DNA of 16,537 nt from Terramyces sp. JEL0728 (lineage: Eukaryota > Chytridiomycota > Chytridiomycetes > Rhizophydiales > Terramycetaceae): contig JADIIU010000199.1 in NCBI GenBank assembly GCA_027603945.1, positions 1-16,537 of the forward strand, written 5' to 3'. The notes under the pieces were generated by a model. That model was not told where the DNA came from. It did no database searches and saw nothing but the letters and a program-made list of their open reading frames with translations. Made by a program: the position numbers and the translations under genes. Of this stretch, positions 10,171-16,537 are shown one piece after another. Positions within the stretch are counted from its first letter, which is position 1. Each line of letters opens with the position of its first letter.

Positions 10171-10748
10171 TCAACCATAAAACGGATCCCACTCTTCTTC
10201 ACTATCCTGCGCTCTAATTTCTGCCCACTTCTTTTCTCTCTTCAGTCTCTCATACTCTACATCATCCGTTTCAAACTCTTGCCTACAAGAAGGACAAGTA
10301 TTATGCTAAATTAAAGAAAAGGTACTAATTGAAGCCAAGGGACTATACATTCAGAGTGGTAGACATGCTTGCATGGCAGTACGTTTGAATCCTTTGTACA
10401 GGCTTCTAAACAAACTGAACAAGATGCTGGCGCAGAGTCTGTAAACGGTGGTAGAGTTTCAATGAATCTCTTTGAAGCTGGCGGAGTACCTTTAACACTG
10501 AATTAAAACTAAATTACTTTGCACTGGCTTCTTGAAACAGCTGGTTGAGTATATCATCCAGTACTTGGTTTGATCCAGCTTGTCTGTCCCTCATTGATTC
10601 GAATACTGATTGAACCATTTCGAAATTGATTTGTTGTTGCTCAGCCATGAATGCGGATACGTCTGGGTTGATTAATTGAGTGCTGCTTCTTGTTTCCTGT
10701 ATTCCATGTTCGACTACTATTAACCCTGGTCTTACGAAAGTAGGACAT
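10171..10748 (-). CDS. RING-H2 E3 ubiquitin ligase (Praja/RNF126-like), 172 aa, four exons
   Basis: Exons 10748-10736, 10716-10518, 10497-10326 and 10305-10171 sum to 173 codons with introns of 19, 20 and 20 nt. The RING-H2 is complete: C97-x2-C100-x12-C113-x-H115-x2-H118-x2-C121-x10-C132-x2-C135. The last intron lies inside it. Trp125 in the conserved E2-contact position, followed by CPSCR, supports an active E3. The region before the RING has VKGTPPASKRFIETLPPF, typical of RNF115/RNF126/Praja-like ligases, which usually carry an unstructured N-terminus. The C-terminal tail is acidic and ends WDPFYG. I chose the start MSYFLVEHG because the 19-nt intron joins it in frame. A longer frame without the intron would begin inside a repeat palindrome. 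The tandem transposon array begins 18 bp upstream of the start codon, so the native promoter may have been displaced. Confidence 0.88.
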
Positions 10749-10766
10749 AAAAAAATGGGGTTGGAG

Positions 10767-10839
10767 AAAAAAGTGGACAGTTTGAAGTGGACTCCCGCCA
10801 CAAACCAGCCACTGTCTACTTCCAACTGTCCACTTTTTT
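10767..10839. repeat. 73-bp foldback, TIR-like arms at array edge
   Basis: Two 26-bp arms (10767-10792 and 10814-10839) match in 24 of 26 positions as an inverted repeat around a 21-bp loop. The arm begins AAAAAAGTGGACAGTT. The right arm is the same end sequence that starts each array unit: its equivalent at 13681-13698 is CCAAATGTCCACTTTTTT. Reading inward, the left arm and the far end of unit 1 resemble a pair of terminal inverted repeats. The GTRGAC core recurs at 10787, 10869 and 10882 and could be a transposase-binding motif. This may be a solo or internally deleted copy of the element, or a composite end. Confidence 0.7.
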
Positions 10840-11198
10840 AATTAAAATTCTCTTAAACAATGAAAAGAGTAGACAAGAGAAGTAGACAAAAATCCAAGCA
10901 TATTATTTTTGAAATACAAAAAAGCTTTGTGGAAATACAATTCATTAGTTATTGTTAGTTGAGTTCAGAATAAAGTTAGATTGGAAATTTACAGATATAG
11001 GGTTAGGATTAAAAGCATCATTATTTCTAAAATTCAGCGACTGTTTAGTATTTACAAATGAAACAGGATGCAAAGTATCTGCAATGGATGTTATAAAGGG
11101 AAGTACAGCTTATAATAATTATACGCAATATCACCTAAACCTTCGCTAAAATGCTAGATAAAAGAATCAAGGCAAGTATTTCAAACAAAATAAATCTT

Positions 11199-13658
11199 TT
11201 ATTCGACTGACTTGAAATTTGTAACAACGTAGAATGCAACCGTCGCATAATCATTTCTACCTTCGAAACCTCTCGCTGTCTCTTGTAATTGAGCGTAACC
11301 CTTATTTGACATATCATCATACTTGTATACCCCATTGCTACGCAGAACTCTTGCACCAAAATGAGCACCATTTGGTTCGGTACTGTATATTCTAGCTACT
11401 AGTGTGTACTCAGTTGAGCCAATTACCAGCTTACTAGGGAAATAGAAATCTGACGAATTGTTATTGTTTCCTTCCACATCTGGTTCCAGTTCAAGTACAA
11501 TGATGGAACTGGTGAATGAAAATCTCGATTTCGATATCAATAAAGACTTGCAGCGTAGACATTCTTTAGGTGTTTGAAATTTGTAAGCATCTCCAGAGCA
11601 TAAATTCAAAAGAATATCTTGAATATTTCCATATTCATCACCACTTGTCAAGGTACACTCCAAATGATTATTTGTCAAACCCTAGATTAATGTATATTAC
11701 TACAACCATGCATCTTTGTGGAGTCTTTTTATAGTAATAGCCACAATGGCATTCATAAATGATAGACTTTTCATTCAGAAATAAATAGGAAATTGGCCCC
11801 TTTCCTCTCAAGAGCTGTTCCAGAACAACTGTAGGGCTTCCATAAGCATTCAACGCATAACTAGTAGATTGTTCGATGAATTTCCAAAAATTATTTCTTC
11901 CTTCAGTTAAACACCTGGCCAGCTTGGAATTGTCTTTGCAAACATCCCTTTTATGAAAGTGACAAAGAAGTGAGTTCCATGCAGTAGTATCGTTCAGTGA
12001 AATTAACCTGTCAATGCCAATAAATTTCTATGTTACCAAATTGTTACCGCAACAGAGTATAAACTTTCCAACAATGATGTGTAATAGCAAGAATTCTGCT
12101 TATGTATATAGCTGGCGAATGTAATAAGAGGGTGCTTCAGGGCATTTTTTGACTTTGGAGGTCTCCCTGCTTTACGTTTCTTTGCAGGTATAGCTTCCAC
12201 AAGCAATTCATCGGTTTTTTCCGGCGGCTTATAAGAGAAATCCGCTTCGGTTTTTAATTTTCGTTTATCTCTTGCTTTGATATTTTGCTTGATTCTGTCA
12301 TTCGATCGATTTCCATAGTTTGACGTGTTAGGAAATAAATACCTTAATACCCTCCAAAGTCATATCATATTCAACTTCAAGGGCTTGACTGAAGAGCAAT
12401 AGGCTCGATAATCCTTCGATAATTGTATTATTACGAGTGCCCAGTTGATAGTACACCCAATGTAAAGATTCTTGGGCGTTCGTAGTTCTTGGCAATTGAC
12501 TACTAAGGTCTGAATCCATGGTTTGCATACATGGAAAAAGCATTTTGGCAATATCAGTATCTACCCACCACAGCAACCACATCGCACAATTTGGGAAAGA
12601 TTCCAAAATGTTTTTTACTTTATCATTAAAATCCTCCACTGGAATATCACCAAACAAGTCACCAATGAGTTTTTTGAAGATTTCAACCTCTTCAACTCGA
12701 ACAACTATGCGATTTTGGAGAATTTTTTGAAGTGAATTTCGGAAGTGAACAGCACACCCTTTGAGCAATCCAGCTGCATGAGCTCTTAATTCACTTCCTT
12801 CTTTGGTAGAATTTTGCTCCAGTTTTAGTTGCACATAGGCTTCAACAAATCCATTTCGCTGTGGCTTGGAATAGTCTACAACCAATTGTTCGATAAAAGT
12901 ACCTGTGCCAAAAGCATATCTTCTTCCTTAGGGCTTTGAGCAACGGCAGCAATTTCTTTGAGCAGACCAGCGAAATGGGCTCGGTAATGGTTTGTATCAA
13001 TTTTGGCAACCCAAGTGAATAAAACCGGAACCCATCTCTTTGTAATCTGACAATAAACAGAGGAAGAAACAAGATAGCCGTTACTAAAGTAGCTGTAAGT
13101 GGCATCAGTAAGAATACCAGGCAATCTATCTTCCAAAGAAGTCAACTTGTTTTTCATGAAGCCATTCATGATAGACAAATGCATCTTACTTCCTTCCAAA
13201 CTGCTGGATACATGCACGTCTCCAAACCGTTCATAGAATAGGGGCAAACCTTGAATGGTGAGGTCTTGAAGACCTTTGTATTCCATTTTGCTAAGGACGA
13301 CCTTTCGGTAATACGCTACTCTATCCCTGTTATGATAAGCAAGGTGAACGTTTCGCACAGGCTGGAGGTGAATCGGCGCCGTAGTGTCAGCAGTACTACC
13401 AACTACGAGCTTCAAAGGTACCTTTTCTGGGTTGCTGATGATCACCTTTTTGAATTGTTGCCTAGAAACGTGATCTGGAAGTGTAATCGGAGGACATTCA
13501 TGAGTGTGATATCCCCTATGACGATAGAGACACAGATCTTCTTCATAGTTAAAGTCAAACTTGACTGCTGCTGAACATGGAAAGTAGATAATTTGGGACG
13601 CGCAAACTAGACACGTTAATGGATTTGGAAATACCTCCGGATTTTGATGTGGCCGCAT
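11199..13658 (-). CDS. MULE-like DDE transposase fused to USP-like cysteine protease, copy 1
   Basis: Reconstructed exons 13658-12903, 12882-12343, 12323-12048, 12027-11701 and 11681-11199 give 793 aa; all introns are phase 0. A zinc-binding region with Cys/His (about residues 16-55, ending HTHEC) resembles GCM/FLYWCH-type DNA-binding modules. The transposase core has Asp185 (ILTDATYSYF), Asp255 (VVDYSKPQRNGF), C295-x2-H298 (LLKGCAVHFR) and Glu390 in TTNAQESLHW, the D-D-C2H-E pattern of MULE/Rehavkus-type enzymes. Residues 480-491 are AT-hook-like (RKAGRPPKSK). The C-terminal part matches ubiquitin-specific proteases: Cys511 in QNSCYYTSLLESLY, finger cysteines ECHC and C674-x2-C677, and His740 (GAHFGARV) followed by Asp755-Asp756 (YKYDD). 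The frame is also open about 40 nt upstream of the ATG, so the true start is uncertain. Introns 1 and 2 lack AG acceptors, so the gene may alternatively be a frameshifted relic. Confidence 0.75.
12324..12342 (-). other. tiny intron with apparent CG 3' end (transposase intron 2, copy 1)
   Basis: A 19-nt segment starting GTATTTATTTC and containing CCTAAC close to its 3' end, like other introns here, but ending CACG instead of CAG or TAG. Removing exactly these bases restores the frame into the AT-hook region. The next AG downstream gives the wrong frame. The copy 2 equivalent is at 15183-15201. Confidence 0.5.
12883..12902 (-). other. tiny intron with apparent TG 3' end (transposase intron 1, copy 1)
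   Basis: A 20-nt segment starting GTACTTTTATC and ending AATTG. Its exact removal joins LLAQ to VVDYSKPQR, the conserved second-aspartate motif, in frame. The nearest AG (7 nt further) gives the wrong frame. The copy 2 equivalent is at 15742-15761. Confidence 0.5.
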
Positions 13659-13680
13659 TCGAACTTTGCACTGCTGGTTT

Positions 13681-16537
13681 CCAAATGTCCACTTTTTTAA
13701 TTAAAATTCTCTTAAACAATGAAAAGAGTAGACAAGAGAAGTAGACAAAAATCCAAGCATATTATTTTTGAAATACAAAAAAGCTTTGTGGAAATACAAT
13801 TCATTAGTTATTGTTAGTTGAGTTCAGAATAAAGTTAGATTGGAAATTTACAGATATAGGGTTTGGGTTAAATGCATCATTATTTCTAATATTCAGCGAC
13901 TGTTTAGTATTTACAAATGAAACAGGATGCAAAGTATCTGCAATGGATGTTATAAAGGGAAGTACAGCTTATAATAATTATACGCAATATCACCTAAACC
14001 TTCGCTAAAATGCTAGATAAAAGAATCAAGGCAAGTATTTCAAACAAAATAAATCTTTTATTCGACTGACTTGAAATTTGTAACAACGTAGAATGCAACC
14101 GTCGCATAATCATTTCTACCTTCGAAACCTCTCGCTGTTTCTTGTAACTGAGCGTAACCCTTATTTGACATATCATCATACTTGTATACCCCATTGCTAC
14201 GCAGAACTCTTGCACCAAAATGAGCACCATTTGGTTCGGTACTGTATATTCTAGCTACTAGTGTGTACTCAGTTGAGCCAATTACCAGCTTACTAGGGAA
14301 ATAGAAATCTGACGAATTGTTATTGTTTCCTTCCACATCTGGTTCCAGTTCAAGTACAATGATGGAACTGGTGAATGAAAATCTCGATTTCGATATCAAT
14401 AAAGACTTGCAGCGTAGACATTCTTTAGGTGTTTGAAATTTGTAAGCATCTCCAGAGCATAAATTCAAAAGAATATCTTGAATATTTCCATATTCATCAC
14501 CACTTGTCAAGGTACACTCCAAATGATTATTTGTCAAACCCTAGATTAATGTATATTACTACAACCATGCATCTTTGTGGAGTCTTTTTATAGTAATAGC
14601 CACAATGGCATTCATAAATGATAGACTTTTCATTCAGAAATAAATAGGAAATTGGCCCCTTTCCTCTCAAGAGCTGTTCCAGAACAACTGTAGGGCTTCC
14701 ATAAGCATTCAACGCATAACTAGTAGATTGTTCGATGAATTTCCAAAAATTATTTCTTCCTTCAGTTAAACACCTGGCCAGCTTGGAATTGTCTTTGCAA
14801 ACATCCCTTTTATGAAAGTGACAAAGAAGTGAGTTCCATGCAGTAGTATCGTTCAGTGAAATTAACCTGTCAATGCCAATAAATTTCTATGTTACCAAAT
14901 TGTTACCGCAACAGAGTATAAACTTTCCAACAATGATGTGTAATAGCAAGAATTCTGCTTATGTATATAGCTGGCGAATGTAATAAGAGGGTGCTTCAGG
15001 GCATTTTTTGACTTTGGAGGTCTCCCTGCTTTACGTTTCTTTGCAGGTATAGCTTCCACAAGCAATTCATCGGTTTTTTCCGGCGGCTTATAAGAGAAAT
15101 CCGCTTCAATTTTTAATTTCCGTTTATCTCTTGCTTTGATATTTTGCTTGATTCTGTCATTCGATCGATTTCCATAGTTTGACGTGTTAGGAAATAAATA
15201 CCTTAATACCCTCCAAAGTCATATCATATTCAACTTCAAGGGCTTGACTGAAGAGCAATAGGCTCGATAATCCTTCGATAATTGTATTATTACGAGTGCC
15301 CAGTTGATAGTACACCCAATGTAAAGATTCTTGGGCGTTCGTAGTTCTTGGCAATTGACTACTAAGGTCTGAATCCATGGTTTGCATACACGGAAAAAGC
15401 ATTTTGGCAATATCAGTATCTACCCACCACAGTAACCACATCGCACAATTTGGGAAAGATTCCAAAATGTTTTTTACTTTATCATTAAAATCCTCCACTG
15501 GAATATCACCAAACAAGTCACCAATGAGTTTTTTGAAGATGTCAACCTCTTCAACTCGAACAACTATGCGATTTTGGAGAATTTTTTGAAGTGAATTTCG
15601 GAAGTGAACAGCACACCCTTTGAGCAATCCAGCTGCATGAGCCCTTAATTCACTTCCTTCTTTGGTAGAATTTTGCTCCAGTTTTAGTTGCACATAGGCT
15701 TCAACAAATCCACTTCGCTGTGGCTTGGAATAGTCTACAACCAATTGTTCGATAAAAGTACCTGTGCCAAAAGCATATCTTCTTCCTTAGGGCTTTGAGC
15801 AACGGCTGCAATTTCTTTGAGCAGACCAGCGAAATGGGCTCGGTAATGGTTTGTATCAATTTTGGCAACCCAAGTGAATAAAACCGGAACCCATCTCTTT
15901 GTAATCTGACAATAAACAGAGGATGAAACAAGATAGCCGTTACTAAAGTAGCTGTAAGTGGCATCAGTAAGAATACCGGGCAATCTATCTTCCAAAGTAG
16001 TCAACTTGTTTTTCATGAAGCCATTCATGATAGACAAATGCATCTTACTTCCATCCAAACTACTGGATACATGCACGTCTCCAAACCGTTCGTAGAATAG
16101 GGGCAAACCTTGAATGGTGAGGTCTTGAAGACCTTTGTATTCCATTTTGCTGAGGACGACCTTTCGGTAATACGCTACTCTATCCCTGTTATGATAAGCA
16201 CGGTGAACGTTTCGCACAGGCTGGAGGTGAATCGGCGCCGTAGCGTCAGCAGTACTACCAACTACGAGCTTCAAAGGTACCTTTTCTGGGTTGCTGATGA
16301 TCACCTTTTTGAATTGTTGCCTAGAAACGTGATCTGGAAGTGTAATCGGAGGACATTCATGAGTGTGATATCCCCTATGACGATAGAGACACAGATCTTC
16401 TTCATAGTTAAAGTCAAACTTGACTGCTGCTGAACATGGAAAGTAGATAATTTGGGACGCGCAAACTAGACACGTTAATGGATTTGGAAATACCTCCGGA
16501 TTTTGATGTGGCCGCATTCGAACTTTGCACTGCTGGT
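13681..16537 (-). mobile_element. tandem array unit 2, reaches window end
   Basis: Second head-to-tail copy of the 2859-bp unit, cut by the window edge 2 bases before its end. By eye it differs from unit 1 at about 24 positions, all substitutions. Differences are absent over roughly 950 bp (11300-12245 and its counterpart) and denser elsewhere. Its left border carries the TIR-like CCAAATGTCCACTTTTTT (13681-13698). Positions 13699-14057 are non-coding as in unit 1. The array may continue past the window. Confidence 0.9.
14058..16517 (-). CDS. MULE-like DDE transposase fused to USP-like cysteine protease, copy 2
   Basis: Same structure as copy 1, displaced by 2859 bp: exons 16517-15762, 15741-15202, 15182-14907, 14886-14560 and 14540-14058. 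All catalytic positions named for copy 1 (three acidic transposase residues, C-x2-H, protease Cys, His and Asp) are unchanged, and so are the two unusual intron ends. Seven codons change amino acid relative to copy 1 (for example L106R, E155D, T174S, a Thr to Ile near the AT-hook), while about twelve differences are silent. That pattern is more consistent with a constrained protein than with free decay. The 5' end lies 20 bp from the window edge, so the start and any upstream exon cannot be judged. Confidence 0.74.

Larger units (their letters stand above)
10822..13680 (-). mobile_element. tandem array unit 1 (2859 bp), transposon-derived
   Basis: First copy of a 2859-bp unit repeated head to tail; offset 2859 holds at every point compared, so there are no indels. 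It contains one transposase/protease gene on the minus strand (11199-13658) and about 360 bp of AT-rich non-coding sequence at the 10840-11198 end. That part holds GTAGACA-type repeats and no other convincing gene. The border nearest the RING gene is TIR-like (CCAACTGTCCACTTTTTT). Confidence 0.9.

Noticed and set aside
10952..11149. Plus-strand 65-aa ORF in each array unit (also 13811-14008)
   Set aside because: Three of the four differences in this 30-bp stretch change its residues, and it has no protein-like motif; it lies in the non-coding end of the unit.
11135..11371. Overlapping minus-strand ORF (78 aa) inside the protease exon, and the matching 12360-12551 and 12842-13105 frames
   Set aside because: These are shadows of the transposase/protease gene in another frame; the sense frame carries the conserved motifs.
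12838..12970. Alternative canonical 41- or 65-nt introns for the first transposase junction (donor at GCTG|GTCTGC)
   Set aside because: They keep frame but delete conserved-looking residues before the second aspartate motif and are two to three times longer than every proven intron here. Not fully excluded.

Overview
This is a eukaryotic window, almost certainly from a fungus. It carries a Prm1-type cell-fusion membrane protein, a Gal4-type zinc cluster, an Msy1/Msy2-type EF-hand mechanosensitive channel, and small AT-rich intergenic gaps. The mix of Zn2Cys6, C2H2, RING-H2 and VMP1 genes suggests an early-diverging fungal lineage, but I cannot name the lineage.

The most striking property is intron size. 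When conserved proteins (Ran, VMP1, MscS channel, RING-H2, C2H2, Zn2Cys6) are rebuilt, every supported intron is only 19 to 22 nt long, usually GTAAT/GTAAG...AG with a TAAC/TAAT branch-like motif just before the acceptor. I resolve 15 such introns in six host genes. Removing them gives whole-codon reading frames of the expected family length (for example 215 aa for Ran). Gene models based on normal intron sizes would break all of these genes.

Layout: 1-1140 holds an unrecognised 280-aa protein and a weak small ORF (both minus). 1392-2104 is a Zn2Cys6 regulator (minus). 2121-2531 is a possible three-exon small gene (plus) whose stop codon overlaps that of Ran (2528-3239, minus). 3370-3765 is a possible small membrane protein (minus), divergent from VMP1 (3839-4996, plus). 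5112-7095 is the MscS/EF-hand channel (minus). 7155-7784 is a two-finger C2H2 regulator (minus). 8073-9944 is Prm1 (minus). 10171-10748 is a RING-H2 E3 ligase (minus).

From about 10767 to the window end is a head-to-tail tandem array of a 2859-bp unit (two copies, about 99% identical, no indels), the second copy running to the window edge. Each unit carries one long minus-strand gene that I reconstruct as about 793 aa. It has an N-terminal Cys/His zinc-binding region, a DDE transposase core of MULE type (D...D...C-x2-H...E), an AT-hook-like motif, and a C-terminal ubiquitin-specific-protease-like domain with Cys box, CxC/CxxC finger, and His-Asp boxes. Two of its four tiny introns appear to end in TG and CG instead of AG, identically in both copies, while differences between the copies are mostly synonymous. 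The array starts at a 73-bp foldback only 18 bp from the RING gene start codon.

The host genes are not an operon or pathway. They are ordinary neighbours (nuclear transport, ER/autophagy, Ca2+ and osmotic response, mating fusion, ubiquitination) with a transposon array abutting the last one.
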